DNA of 15,891 nucleotides from DATLBA01 sp035527275 (GCA_035527275.1 DATLBA010000010.1:1-15891), one strand, 5' to 3'; shown: positions 1 through 7,403, counted from the first letter of the stretch. Numbers and translations are program-made. Notes: a model not told the origin generated them from the letters alone.

Positions 1-149
1 TGGAGCCGCTCATCCGGCACGGAGACCGCCGCGCGGTTCGGATGGTCGGGGCGAGCGGGATGGGCGGCGGAATCGACCGCACCCTCGCACAGAGCATTGA
101 ACAGGCAGGTCTTTCCCGAAGCCGCTAAACCGGCCAGTGCCACGTTCAC
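1..149 (-). CDS. YchF/OBG-like P-loop GTPase, N-terminal fragment
   Basis: Only the first 49 codons lie in the window; the gene runs off the left edge. The GTG start at 149 is preceded by GGGAGA nine bases upstream, a good ribosome binding site. The protein opens VNVALAGLAASGKT followed by CLFNAL, a Walker A loop in the position and style of YchF (family form GLPNVGKSTLFNAL). A later segment, NRAAVSVPDERL, resembles the YchF segment that ends in PDPRL. YchF proteins are OBG-type NTPases that bind ribosomes and prefer ATP. Here the usual NVGKS is replaced by AASGKT, so the family call is likely but the exact subgroup is uncertain. It lies 37 bases downstream of the short regulator-like ORF and is probably co-transcribed with it. 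Confidence 0.6.
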   Translation of the reverse strand, partial: MNVALAGLAASGKTCLFNALCEGAVDSAAHPARPDHPNRAAVSVPDERL

Positions 150-186
150 GGACGGAATTCTCCCGGGGCGTTCTTACGCGGAACCT

Positions 187-405
187 TCATCCGCGTCCAG
201 CGCGTTTTGAACCTTGTCGAGAATTCGGGTTGATGGAGGAGACGACGAGTTTCTCGTCGCATCGCTGTTCGAGGGCCAGGAACTCCGACTCCGAAAGGTC
301 GTAGCCCCCTTTTAACTTCTCGCGCTGGGACTGAAGCCAGGTCCGCTTGGTAATATCGAAAATTCGCAGCGCCAACTGCCGAACGCTCTGTTCACGGTTC
401 TTCAC
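187..405 (-). CDS. Short ORF, probable remnant of a winged-helix (MarR-like) regulator
   Basis: This 72-residue ORF starts with GTG at 405, with GGAG just upstream. The first 45 residues (KNREQSVRQLALRIFDITK, then TWLQSQREKL and DLSESEFLALE) read like the N-terminal helices of a MarR-type winged-helix regulator. The next stretch, RCDEKLVVSSINP, reads like the strand region that normally follows the recognition helix. The recognition helix itself seems to be absent, and MarR proteins usually have about 130-150 residues. The last 15 residues (NSRQGSKRAGRG) look unnatural. In the neighbouring frame the same DNA gives ILDKVQNALDADEGSA and stops at 174-176, a plausible helical C-terminus. I infer an internal deletion plus a frameshift, so the gene is probably decayed. 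A genuine short protein cannot be excluded. Confidence 0.45.
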   Translation of the reverse strand: MKNREQSVRQLALRIFDITKRTWLQSQREKLKGGYDLSESEFLALEQRCDEKLVVSSINPNSRQGSKRAGRG

Positions 406-516
406 ACTTTGCTCCGCGCAAGGAAAAAGGCGAGCCGCACCGACCACCCGACCCGCCGGGGTGAATCCTGAAACCGAAAAGGACGACAGGCGGGCAACCA
501 AGTGCACAGGGGGGCA

Positions 517-879
517 TCACCCCACCGGCGCCGGGGGGTCCAAAGCGGCGGCCTTCGCGGCCTGCCCGCCGACGACCGCCGAAGGATCGCCCAATGCCTT
601 CTGGACACGTTCGCTCATCAACCGTCCCGCCTTGAACTTAACCACCCGACTGGCGGGCACTGCGACACGTTCAAGCGTTCGAGGGTTCTGGGCCATGTGC
701 GGCGGGCGTTTTCGGACCTCGAAGACGCCGAAACTACGGAACTCAATCCGGTTGCCCTTCGCCAGTTCATCAACCACCGCGTCGAGGAACCGCTGCACAA
801 CCTCCTTAACCACGACCTGTTTATTGCCGGTGGCATCCGCGATCCGGTCCGTGAGTTGCTTCTTTGTCACTGTAGCCAT
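517..879 (-). CDS. HU/IHF-family DNA-binding protein with C-terminal tail
   Basis: This is a small histone-like protein that bends and compacts DNA as a dimer. Residues 1-90 follow the HU/IHF fold: MATVTKKQLTDRIAD, then VVKEVVQRFLDAVVDEL, and the strand GNRIEFRSFGVFEVRKR. The DNA-contacting arm is PHMAQNPRTLERVAVPASRV, where HU usually has R-NP-T, followed by VVKFKAGRLMSERV. I chose the ATG at 879 because the HU homology begins there; an upstream in-frame ATG at 978 would add 33 non-homologous residues. A G-rich stretch lies about six bases upstream. The total is 120 residues against about 90-100 for classical HU. The extra tail is rich in Ala, Gly and Pro and is not the Lys-rich type. HU versus IHF cannot be settled from this sequence. 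Confidence 0.9.
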   Translation of the reverse strand: MATVTKKQLTDRIADATGNKQVVVKEVVQRFLDAVVDELAKGNRIEFRSFGVFEVRKRPPHMAQNPRTLERVAVPASRVVKFKAGRLMSERVQKALGDPSAVVGGQAAKAAALDPPAPVG

Positions 880-1004
880 AGGTGCCCCCACTCTAGGCAC
901 TAACCGTTCACGACTCGTCGGGCCGTGCCGAACCGCGACTTTGACACCGGCGAACTGCCCCGAAGCGATCCGACGCAACCAGCCACCGGAGAATTGACCG
1001 GCCT

Positions 1005-1033
1005 ACCTTAGGTCCGGGTCCCGCGCCTCGCAA
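1005..1033 (-). promoter_or_regulatory. Candidate promoter for the HU-like gene
   Basis: On the minus strand, TTGCGA (1028-1033) and TAAGGT (1005-1010) are separated by 17 bases. They match the sigma70 consensus at 4/6 and 3/6. The site lies between the cysE stop and the HU start, about 126 bases before the ATG. The match is weak and is offered only as a candidate. Confidence 0.25.
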
Positions 1034-1054
1034 GCAAAAACCTTCTCGCTCGCC

Positions 1055-2026
1055 CTAGCGTCGCCGGGCCTTGGTCGGGCCGGGCTTTGGCCGTTCTCGC
1101 CTCTCCCGCTTCGCCTTGTCTTCAACCTTCAGACCGGGTTCCTCGACCGCGACGACGGAATTGGGCGGCACCGAATGGGTCAGCCACACGTTGCCGCCCA
1201 CGGTGCTCCCCTTTCCGACGACCGTCTCGCCGCCGAGCAATGTCGCCCCTGAATAGATGGTGACGTGGTCGCCGATGGTCGGGTGGCGTTTGCGGCCGCG
1301 GATCACGGCGCCGCGCTCATCCTTCGGGAAACTCAACGCCCCCAGGGTCACGCCTTGATAGATCTTGACGTTATCGCCGATCTCGCAGGTTTCGCCGATC
1401 ACCACTCCCGTGCCGTGGTCGATGAAGAAGTTCCTGCCGATTCTCGCGCCGGGATGGATGTCGATGCCCGTTGCGCCGTGGGCGATTTCAGTCATAATCC
1501 GCGGCAACAGGGGGATTTGCATCTCCCACAATTCATGAGCGATCCGATAGACCGTCACCGCCTCCAGGCCCGGATAGGAGAAGATGATCTCATCGAGGCT
1601 TTTGGCGGCGGGGTCGCCGTCGTACAGGGCCTGAACGTCGCCCGCGAGCATCCGCCGAATGTCCGGAATCCGCTTCAGGAACCGCAGCGCGGATTCCTCC
1701 GCGATTCCCCGGCAGTGATCGCATTCGCCGGTGGAGCGGCGGCACTCGTGCAGAATGCTCCGGTAAATCTGCTCCGAAAGGCCCCGGAACACCTGGTAGA
1801 CCCGGTCGCCGATGTGATAGCGGATGTTTTTGCGCGTAAAATGGCGGCGGCCGAAGTAGCCGGGGTATAGGATTTCCTTCAGGCCATGGAGGATTTCGAC
1901 GACCGCTTCGCGCGACGGCAGCAGCCTCAAATCCAAATGGTTAATCTTGGAAACAGCCTCGTAGGTGGCGACGATCCGGTCGACGACTTCCGGCAGTTCG
2001 TCTTCGCAGCGCGTCTTGTCGGACAT
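1055..2026 (-). CDS. cysE: Serine O-acetyltransferase, long form
   Basis: The enzyme transfers acetyl from acetyl-CoA to L-serine, the first step of cysteine synthesis, in the cytoplasm. The N-terminal 180 residues are helical (SAT_N type). They are followed by a left-handed beta-helix of hexapeptide repeats at about 185-295. Catalytic residues are visible: Asp189 in GIDIHPGARIG and His204 in IDHGTGVVIGET, spaced 15 residues apart as in E. coli Asp143/His158. KIYQGVTLGA and GRKRHPTIGDHV are typical of the acetyl-CoA site. Two Cys pairs at 95-105 (HECRRSTGECDHC) are unusual. At 323 residues it is longer than the E. coli enzyme (273). The last 23 residues form a Lys/Arg/Pro-rich tail that may replace the usual cysteine-synthase-binding end. 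The ATG at 2026 has GAGG ten bases upstream, and its own promoter lies at 2062-2090. No cysK is visible nearby. Confidence 0.95.
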   Translation of the reverse strand: MSDKTRCEDELPEVVDRIVATYEAVSKINHLDLRLLPSREAVVEILHGLKEILYPGYFGRRHFTRKNIRYHIGDRVYQVFRGLSEQIYRSILHECRRSTGECDHCRGIAEESALRFLKRIPDIRRMLAGDVQALYDGDPAAKSLDEIIFSYPGLEAVTVYRIAHELWEMQIPLLPRIMTEIAHGATGIDIHPGARIGRNFFIDHGTGVVIGETCEIGDNVKIYQGVTLGALSFPKDERGAVIRGRKRHPTIGDHVTIYSGATLLGGETVVGKGSTVGGNVWLTHSVPPNSVVAVEEPGLKVEDKAKRERRERPKPGPTKARRR

Positions 2027-2061
2027 GAGCCGTTTGCCTCTAACCCTCGACGTGCAAGGGG

Positions 2062-2090
2062 ATTATAACTCCGGCCCCGGGAAAGTGCAA
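2062..2090 (-). promoter_or_regulatory. Sigma70-type promoter for cysE
   Basis: On the minus strand, TTGCAC (2085-2090) is followed by a 17-base spacer and a perfect TATAAT (2062-2067). Transcription would start near 2055, about 29 bases before the cysE ATG. This is the strongest promoter match in the window and separates cysE from the EF-G gene upstream. Confidence 0.8.
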
Positions 2091-2122
2091 ACAATTTTTA
2101 CAGCCCTTTTTCACCGCAGCGC

Positions 2123-2137
2123 CCGGCCCGAAGCCGG
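2123..2137 (-). terminator. Hairpin after the EF-G-like gene, possible terminator
   Basis: CCGGC and GCCGG form a 5-bp stem around a 5-base loop, 15 bases after the EF-G-like stop codon and before the cysE promoter. No uridine run follows directly, so it is not a standard intrinsic terminator. It may only protect the 3' end of the message. Confidence 0.25.
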
Positions 2138-2151
2138 CAGCCTCCTGAGCC

Positions 2152-4197
2152 CTAATCCTCCGCCTTTTTGGCCCTGGCGGCCGCCTCGATGATCTGCTGC
2201 TGAACGTTCGCCGGCACAGGCTCGTAATGCGAAAACTCCATCGCATAGGTCCCCTGGCCGCCGGTGATGCTCCTGAGTTGCGTGTTATACTGCGCCACTT
2301 CGGCCAGGGGCACCTGGGCGTTAATCGTCTGCGTGCCGCCCGCCCCCGCCTCCATGCCCTGGATGCGGCCGCGCCGACTGTTCAGGTCACCGCTGATGTC
2401 GCCCAAAAAGGAATCCGGCACCGTGATGGCCAGGTTGACATGCGGCTCGAGAATGACCGGCTTGGCCTTCATGACGGCGTCCTTGAAGGCGTTGCGGCCG
2501 GCGATCTTGAACGCAATCTCCTTCGAGTCCACCGGGTGGTGTTTCCCGTCGAGCACAATCACGCGGACGTCCTGGAACGGATACCCTGCGACGACGCCCC
2601 CGTCCAGCGCCTCGCGGATGCCCTTCTCGATGGCCGGAAGAAACGGTTTCGGGATGGAGCCGCCGAAAGTCTTGTCCACAAACTCGAAGCCGGCGTCGCG
2701 CTCGAGCGGCTCGACCCGCAGGAACACCTCGCCGAACTGGCCTGCGCCGCCCGTCTGTTTCTTGTGCCGATAGTGCCCCTCGGCCTTCCCTGTGACCGTC
2801 TCGCGATAGGGGATCTTGGGCGGCTTGGAGTCCACCTCGACCTCATACCGGCGCTTCAGGCGCGCCAGAAGCATCTGGAGATGCATGTCGCCCAGGCCGC
2901 TGACCACCAGTTCGTGCGTCTGGCGGTCGCGGGTGGTCTTAAGCGTCGGGTCCTCGTCCCCGGCCTTGGCAAGGGCCTCGGAGATTCGCTGCTCGTCGCC
3001 CCGGCTCTTCGGCTCGAGCGCCAGCGAGAACATCGGAACCGGCAGGTCCACCATCGGCAGGACAAGCGCGTCGGCGCCGCCTGAAAGCGTCTTCCCGACG
3101 GCCAGTTCCTCCATCTTCGAAATGCCGATGATATCGCCGGCCGCCGCCGCTGAAACCGGCTGCGTGTCCTTCCCCTGCACCCTCAGCAACTGGCCGACTT
3201 TCGTTTCGCGCTTGGCGTCGCCGACCCTGGCCGTCCCTTCCGCCGACAGCGTCCCGCTGAGGACGCGCACGTACGAAATCTTGCCGACGTATGGGTCGCT
3301 GACGACTTTGAACACCTGGGCACACAGCGAGCCCTTCGGGTCCGCCTCCAGAACGAGGGTCTCGCCCTCCGCTCCCGCTTTGGTCGCCTCCCGTTTTCGG
3401 GCCTCTTTGGGGCTCGGCGCATACCGGGCGACGATGTCCAGGAGTTCCTCCACGCCGATTTCCTTGCGGGCGCTCGTGAAAAGGATCGGAATGAAACTTC
3501 CCGTTTGCAGGGCGCCCGTGAACGCGCCGGCCAGTTCCTCCGGCGCAATCTCCTCTTCGCCGAGGTACCGCTCCATCAACGCGTCGTCCGCTTCGACGAT
3601 GGATTCAACGGCTTCGCCGTGCGCGGCCGCGACGTCCATCATGGCCTCCCCCTCGCCGGCCGCGAACGCGTCCACCACGCCCGTGAACGCGGAACCCTGG
3701 CCGACCGGCACGGTCAGCAGCCGACACGCACCGCCCAGGGCGTCGCGGACCTGGGCGACGACCCGTTCCAAATCAACGTTCTCGGCGTCGGCTTTGTTGA
3801 CGACGACCATCCGCGCCAGGCCCCGCTCGCCGGCCTCGTTGAACAGGCGCTGCGTGTGGATGTCCACGCCGGCCGCGCCGTTGATGACGACGACGGCCGT
3901 GTCCGCCGCTGCCATCGCCCACAGCGCCTGGCCTACGAAGTCGGGGTATCCCGGCGTGTCCAGCAGGTTGATGTGGCGGTCTTTCCAGCGGAGGTTCAGC
4001 ACGGAGGCGAACAGGCTCGTCTGTCGCTCCTTCTCCTCCGGCTCGAAATCGCTGACCGTGTTGCCTTCCTCCGGCGTGCCGAGGCGCGTCGTCACACCGG
4101 CCTTGTGCAGCATCGCCTCGGCCAACTGGGTCTTCCCGGCGCCGGTATGACCCAAGAGGACAATGTTTCGAATCGTCTCGGTTGCGACGTCAGCCAT
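2152..4197 (-). CDS. Elongation factor G-like translational GTPase (EF-G paralogue)
   Basis: This 681-residue protein has the full EF-G layout. GTPase motifs are GHTGAGKT at 16-23 (G1), ERQTS at about 57-61 (switch I), DTPG at 80-83 (G3) and NKAD at 134-137 (G4). They are followed by the beta-barrel domain (about 285-385), domain III (about 395-470), domain IV with GGSIPKPFLPAIEKGIREAL, and domain V ending GQGTYAMEFSHYEPVP. Canonical EF-G carries AHIDAGKTTT at G1 and RGIT in switch I. Both differ here, which points to the EF-G-2/FusA2-like paralogue group rather than the main translocase. Its precise role (translocation, recycling or stress) is unknown. I prefer the ATG at 4197 because GGAGG lies five to six bases upstream; the GTG at 4209 is part of that ribosome binding site. 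It starts 40 bases after hisA, so the two are probably co-transcribed. Confidence 0.85.
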   Translation of the reverse strand: MADVATETIRNIVLLGHTGAGKTQLAEAMLHKAGVTTRLGTPEEGNTVSDFEPEEKERQTSLFASVLNLRWKDRHINLLDTPGYPDFVGQALWAMAAADTAVVVINGAAGVDIHTQRLFNEAGERGLARMVVVNKADAENVDLERVVAQVRDALGGACRLLTVPVGQGSAFTGVVDAFAAGEGEAMMDVAAAHGEAVESIVEADDALMERYLGEEEIAPEELAGAFTGALQTGSFIPILFTSARKEIGVEELLDIVARYAPSPKEARKREATKAGAEGETLVLEADPKGSLCAQVFKVVSDPYVGKISYVRVLSGTLSAEGTARVGDAKRETKVGQLLRVQGKDTQPVSAAAAGDIIGISKMEELAVGKTLSGGADALVLPMVDLPVPMFSLALEPKSRGDEQRISEALAKAGDEDPTLKTTRDRQTHELVVSGLGDMHLQMLLARLKRRYEVEVDSKPPKIPYRETVTGKAEGHYRHKKQTGGAGQFGEVFLRVEPLERDAGFEFVDKTFGGSIPKPFLPAIEKGIREALDGGVVAGYPFQDVRVIVLDGKHHPVDSKEIAFKIAGRNAFKDAVMKAKPVILEPHVNLAITVPDSFLGDISGDLNSRRGRIQGMEAGAGGTQTINAQVPLAEVAQYNTQLRSITGGQGTYAMEFSHYEPVPANVQQQIIEAAARAKKAED

Positions 4198-4237
4198 CGG
4201 TTCCTCCACCTCGCTCCAGCCGTTTCATTGCTCGCGC

Positions 4238-4963
4238 TCAGTCGCGCGCTGCCTTCAGAGCATCCTTAAGCACGAGTTTCCCTTCATACAGGGCGCGACC
4301 GATGATAGCCCCGGCCACCCCCGTTTTCTTTAAGCGGCGTATGTCCTCGGCCGTTGTGACGCCGCCGGAGGCAATGACCGGCAACGGGCTTACCTTGACC
4401 ACCGCCTCCGTTCCGGCGAAGTTCGGACCCATCATCATACCGTCTCGCTCGATGTCTGTGTAGATAAGGGCCGAAAGCGGGAGTCCGCCGACCTCACCAA
4501 TGAACTCGACCACGGTTTTGGGTATCTCGTCTCCCCACCCTGCGACCGCGATCCGTGCCTCCGGCATCCGCCGCGCGTCCAACCCCAACGCGACGCGCCC
4601 CGGAAAGCACCGGGCCAGGTCAGCCAGCCACGCAGGGTCCTGAACAGCTCGGGTTCCGACGATTACGCGCTCGACGCCCGCCTTCAACATCTCCTCGGCG
4701 GTTTCGGTCGTTCGGACCCCGCCGCCGACCTCCATTTTGAGGCCGACCGCCTCGCGGATGGCTCGAATCGTCTCAAGATTCTGCGGTTTTCCCTCCCGGG
4801 CGCCCTCCAGGTCCACCACGTGGAGCCACTCGGCCCCGTCCGCCTCGAACCGCTTCGCCACCGCCACGGGATCTTCGTCGAAGACCGCCTCGGTGTCGAA
4901 GCGCCCCTGCTCCAGACGGACACACCGGCCCTTTATCAAATCAATTGCCGGAAGGATCACCAT
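4238..4963 (-). CDS. hisA: Phosphoribosylformimino-AICAR isomerase (histidine biosynthesis)
   Basis: HisA catalyses the Amadori isomerisation of ProFAR to PRFAR, the fourth step of histidine synthesis, in the cytoplasm. At 241 residues the protein has the usual length of this (beta/alpha)8 barrel. The start MVILPAIDLIKGRCVRL is diagnostic, with catalytic Asp8. The second catalytic Asp is Asp129 in ALGLDAR. TDIERDGMMMGPN (169-181) is typical of HisA rather than HisF. Phosphate-binding glycines are seen in VGGGVR (79-84) and ASGGVTT (198-204). No other his genes are adjacent, so the pathway is dispersed in this genome. The ATG at 4963 has only a weak ribosome binding site, and the distance to the upstream lipoprotein gene is 108 bases. 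Confidence 0.95.
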   Translation of the reverse strand: MVILPAIDLIKGRCVRLEQGRFDTEAVFDEDPVAVAKRFEADGAEWLHVVDLEGAREGKPQNLETIRAIREAVGLKMEVGGGVRTTETAEEMLKAGVERVIVGTRAVQDPAWLADLARCFPGRVALGLDARRMPEARIAVAGWGDEIPKTVVEFIGEVGGLPLSALIYTDIERDGMMMGPNFAGTEAVVKVSPLPVIASGGVTTAEDIRRLKKTGVAGAIIGRALYEGKLVLKDALKAARD

Positions 4964-5029
4964 GACTTATCCCGCACGAGCCCGCCTGAGCACCTGCGCC
5001 GCCGAACGTACCAGCGACCAAATAGCCTG

Positions 5030-5049
5030 CCCTGAGCCTGCCGAAGGGT
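5030..5049. repeat. Short palindromic dispersed-repeat-like element
   Basis: The 20-base sequence CCCTGAGCCTGCCGAAGGGT has CCCT/AGGG ends and lies in the gap between the lipoprotein gene and hisA. It closely resembles CCCTGAGCCTGTCGAAGGG, a short repeat that I recall as common in intergenic DNA of several phyla. Only one copy is visible in this window, so its repeated nature rests on recall, not on the sequence. Confidence 0.45.
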
Positions 5050-5071
5050 CGCGGCTCGAAACGCATGGCTC

Positions 5072-5761
5072 CTAGCGCGGCGCGACGACAATTTCAACGC
5101 GGCGATTCCTGGCCCGGCCTGCCGCCGTCGCGTTCGACGCCACCGGCTGGTGGTAAGCAAAGCCCGCCGCATAGGTACGCTTCGGATCAATCCCTTTACT
5201 GACCAGATAACGCGCCACGGCCATTGCCCGGTTGCAGGAGAGGTCCCAGTTGTCCTGCCACAGTTTCTTCGTGCGGCGAATTGGCTGGTTGTCCGTATGG
5301 CCTTCGACTCGGATCATGTGGCTGGCATAGTCGCTGTTCAGGACGCGCGCCACCTTGTCGAGCACGGCTTTCGCCGGCCCTTTCAGATCCGCGCTGCCGG
5401 AGGTGAAGAGAACCTTGTCGGGCAGCGTGACGGTCATCGTGTCGCCGCTCGTTCGGACCTCGACGTCCGGCCCGAAGTCGGGCTTGGGCCTGCTTTCGAC
5501 CGGGGCGGACGGCTCGGCGGGCTCGGCCGGCGCCGGCGGCGCCGCCCTCACCTGGTCCAACTCACGCTGAAGTTCTGCATTCTGGATGAGTGTTTCCTGG
5601 AGTTGCCGCTGAAGTGCCGCATTCGTCTCCTCCAGTTGCTGCTCGCGGCAGCCCGCGGCCATAGCGGCCACAACCACCACACACATCGCCGCGCCGACCG
5701 GCCTTGCCTTCGACCGAATCAGGCGGCTGAGACGTCCTGTCCAACCTCTCCGTTCACGCAT
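5072..5761 (-). CDS. OmpA/Pal-like peptidoglycan-binding lipoprotein
   Basis: This is a 229-residue envelope protein. A basic N-terminus leads to a hydrophobic segment, PVGAAMCVVVVAAMAAGC, ending in a lipobox (AAGC, lipidated Cys38). Next come a Glu/Gln-rich coiled coil (about 40-65), a Pro/Ala linker (about 68-90) and an OmpA_C domain (about 95-229). The domain shows LFTSGSADLK, then RVEGHTDNQPI, then NWDLSCNRAMAVARYL. The Asp of GHTD and the Arg of CNRA are the residues that bind diaminopimelate in this family. It probably tethers the outer membrane to the cell wall. The ATG at 5761 has AGGAGA five bases upstream; the longer ORF from 5806 lacks this. No tol genes are nearby, so a strict Pal role is unproven. 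A MotB-like origin of the C-domain is the alternative. Confidence 0.88.
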   Translation of the reverse strand: MRERRGWTGRLSRLIRSKARPVGAAMCVVVVAAMAAGCREQQLEETNAALQRQLQETLIQNAELQRELDQVRAAPPAPAEPAEPSAPVESRPKPDFGPDVEVRTSGDTMTVTLPDKVLFTSGSADLKGPAKAVLDKVARVLNSDYASHMIRVEGHTDNQPIRRTKKLWQDNWDLSCNRAMAVARYLVSKGIDPKRTYAAGFAYHQPVASNATAAGRARNRRVEIVVAPR

Positions 5762-5813
5762 AGCGTTCTCCTTTCGCTTTCCGTTGGCCCCGCGCACTCC
5801 GGCCACCCCGCGC

Positions 5814-6110
5814 CTAAACGTCCTCCTCTCTGAAACGCCGCGCCTCGCCCGCCGGTTCCGCCGCAGCCCTCTCCTTCCGCGACGCCTTCAGGTTCGCGGC
5901 CGTCCATACCAACAGGCGCAAGAGCGGCACGAGCGCCGCACCGGCGACGACGGCAGCCAAGAGCACCCAGATAGCAGCCACCTCCCCGCCCGGTGCCGGA
6001 TACAGGGACAGCCGCTCAGCCGCTGCAGCGTTGGCAATCAAAAGATACGCCGCATAGGCCAGCACCAGCACGCACACGATGAGAAGCAGCCAAAGGCCGA
6101 CGGTCCTCAT
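5814..6110 (-). CDS. Small two-helix membrane protein, LapA-like topology
   Basis: This 98-residue protein starts with ATG at 6110, and its start overlaps the stop of the prepilin peptidase gene (ATGA). The strong GGAGGGG just upstream lies inside that gene's last codons, so translation is probably coupled. Transmembrane segments are at about 5-27 (GLWLLLIVCVLVLAYAAYLL) and 45-68 (VAAIWVLLAAVVAGAALVPL), joined by a short loop. A charged cytoplasmic tail (NLKASRKERAAAEPAGEAR) follows. The layout recalls LapA/DUF1049 proteins, but no diagnostic motif is visible and I do not claim membership. The position suggests a link to envelope or pilus-type secretion functions. Confidence 0.7.
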   Translation of the reverse strand: MRTVGLWLLLIVCVLVLAYAAYLLIANAAAAERLSLYPAPGGEVAAIWVLLAAVVAGAALVPLLRLLVWTAANLKASRKERAAAEPAGEARRFREEDV

Positions 6111-7018
6111 CCTCCCCTCCATTCCGACAGCAGCCGCCCAATCGCTTCGATGCCCGGCCGAAAATGGCCCACAAGGGTCTCCTGAACAAGCATGATAATC
6201 CCTGCGGCCAGTCCGAGGAAGGGTCCATACGGCACTTCGTGGTCCCGGCGCCTCGCCAGCCGCCACAAACCGTATCCCAGTCCGAGGAACGGGGCCACCA
6301 GAAACACGAGGACCGCCGCCTCCCACCCGAGCGCTGCCCCGATGGCCGCCATCAGATACACGTCGCCGATTCCCATCGCCTCCCGCCGGAACGCCAACGT
6401 CCCCAAAAGGCGCGTCAGGTAAATCAGGCCCGCTCCGACCGCCGCCCCCACGAGCGCCAGGAGCACCGCGTCCGCCCGGGCCCAGCCCGTCCAGTCCGGA
6501 AGCGCGCCGTCGTACGACCCCACGCGCTGGACCTGCGGCCACAGAAACGAACCCACCAGCGCCACCCCCAGCGCGAAATTCGTCACCGACGTATAGATTT
6601 CCTTCCGCTCGAAGTCAATGACGCCGGAAACCAGAAGCGACGCGGCCAGGACCATGTGAACCGCATACACGCCAAAGTGGTTCGTCCCCTCCCGCAGCCC
6701 CAGCCGAAAATACGCCAGCCAATAACCGAACAGGATCAGGCCCGCCGCCAACTCGACCACCATGTACCGGGCCGAAAACCGCACCCCGCACCGCCGGCAC
6801 CGACCACGCAAATAGAAGTAACTCGCGACCGGAATGTTATCATACCACGCAACGGAAGCCAGGCACACCGGACAATGTGACCCGGGCCAGACCAGGCTCT
6901 TGCCCGTCGGCAGCCGGTGGATGCAGACGTTCAGGAAACTGCCGAGGCACAGCCCTGCGAGAAACAAAAAGACGCCGAACGGCCACGTGGAAACCCACTG
7001 CGCAAGCCCTTCGCCCAT
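6107..7018 (-). CDS. Type IV prepilin peptidase / N-methyltransferase (A24 family)
   Basis: This inner-membrane aspartic protease cleaves the leader of type IV pilins and type II secretion pseudopilins; PilD-type enzymes also methylate the new N-terminus. At 303 residues it has both parts. The N-terminal discs-rich domain follows GSFLNVCIHRLP and carries two zinc-type Cys pairs (Cys49/Cys52 and Cys74/Cys77). The multi-helix peptidase A24 domain carries catalytic Asp135 in SGVIDFERKEI and Asp219 in the GxGD motif MGIGDVYL. PYGPFL at 263-268 is also typical. All key residues are present. No pilin genes are in the window. The ATG at 7018 has a G-rich stretch upstream, and a promoter lies at 7065-7093. 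Confidence 0.92.
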   Translation of the reverse strand: MGEGLAQWVSTWPFGVFLFLAGLCLGSFLNVCIHRLPTGKSLVWPGSHCPVCLASVAWYDNIPVASYFYLRGRCRRCGVRFSARYMVVELAAGLILFGYWLAYFRLGLREGTNHFGVYAVHMVLAASLLVSGVIDFERKEIYTSVTNFALGVALVGSFLWPQVQRVGSYDGALPDWTGWARADAVLLALVGAAVGAGLIYLTRLLGTLAFRREAMGIGDVYLMAAIGAALGWEAAVLVFLVAPFLGLGYGLWRLARRRDHEVPYGPFLGLAAGIIMLVQETLVGHFRPGIEAIGRLLSEWRGG

Positions 7019-7064
7019 TCGCCGCCCACCGAATCACACCACCTGAGATGCCCCTTGCGCGGAC

Positions 7065-7093
7065 AATCTAGCAGCCCATTCACCCCCTTGCAA
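7065..7093 (-). promoter_or_regulatory. Promoter of the prepilin peptidase operon
   Basis: On the minus strand, TTGCAA (7088-7093), a 17-base spacer and TAGATT (7065-7070) with an upstream TGC (extended -10) form a sigma70-like promoter. The start would lie about 40 bases before the ATG at 7018. Each hexamer matches 4/6. Confidence 0.55.
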
Positions 7094-7341
7094 GGCAAAA
7101 CGGCCCGCGCCCGCCCACCTCTTGTCTGGTCGAGTCGCCCACTGTCTTGGTGACCGAGATTGGGCCACTCAGCACCGCCTAGTCGACCATCACGCCTGAT
7201 CGCTGGCCAGAATCTCAGAACTCCAGCGGGTCGGCCAGCCGAATTCTTATGCACCAAAGCCGATACGACTCGGCCGATTCGGGGCGCGGTTTGGGGCGGA
7301 TTTTCCGGATTCTGGCCGATTTTCACCCCTATTTCGGGGCC

Positions 7342-7374
7342 GAATCGGGCCTGGCGCTAGCGCCAGGGCGATTC
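7342..7374. repeat. Inverted repeat around a perfect 18-bp palindrome
   Basis: CCTGGCGCTAGCGCCAGG (7350-7367) is perfectly self-complementary. Beyond short mismatched bases, GAATCG (7342-7347) pairs with CGATTC (7369-7374), giving a 33-base symmetric element. No T-run follows at once, so it is not a clear terminator. It could be a protein-binding site, a cruciform or a recombination site. Confidence 0.75.
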
Positions 7375-7403
7375 AGGGGCCAAAATGTTAAGATGGGCAA
7401 GGC

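Noticed and set aside
2816..4150. Long plus-strand open frame opposite the EF-G-like gene
   Set aside because: Shadow of a GC-rich coding strand; its Ser/Arg/Ala-rich translation matches no family, while the minus strand has complete EF-G motifs.
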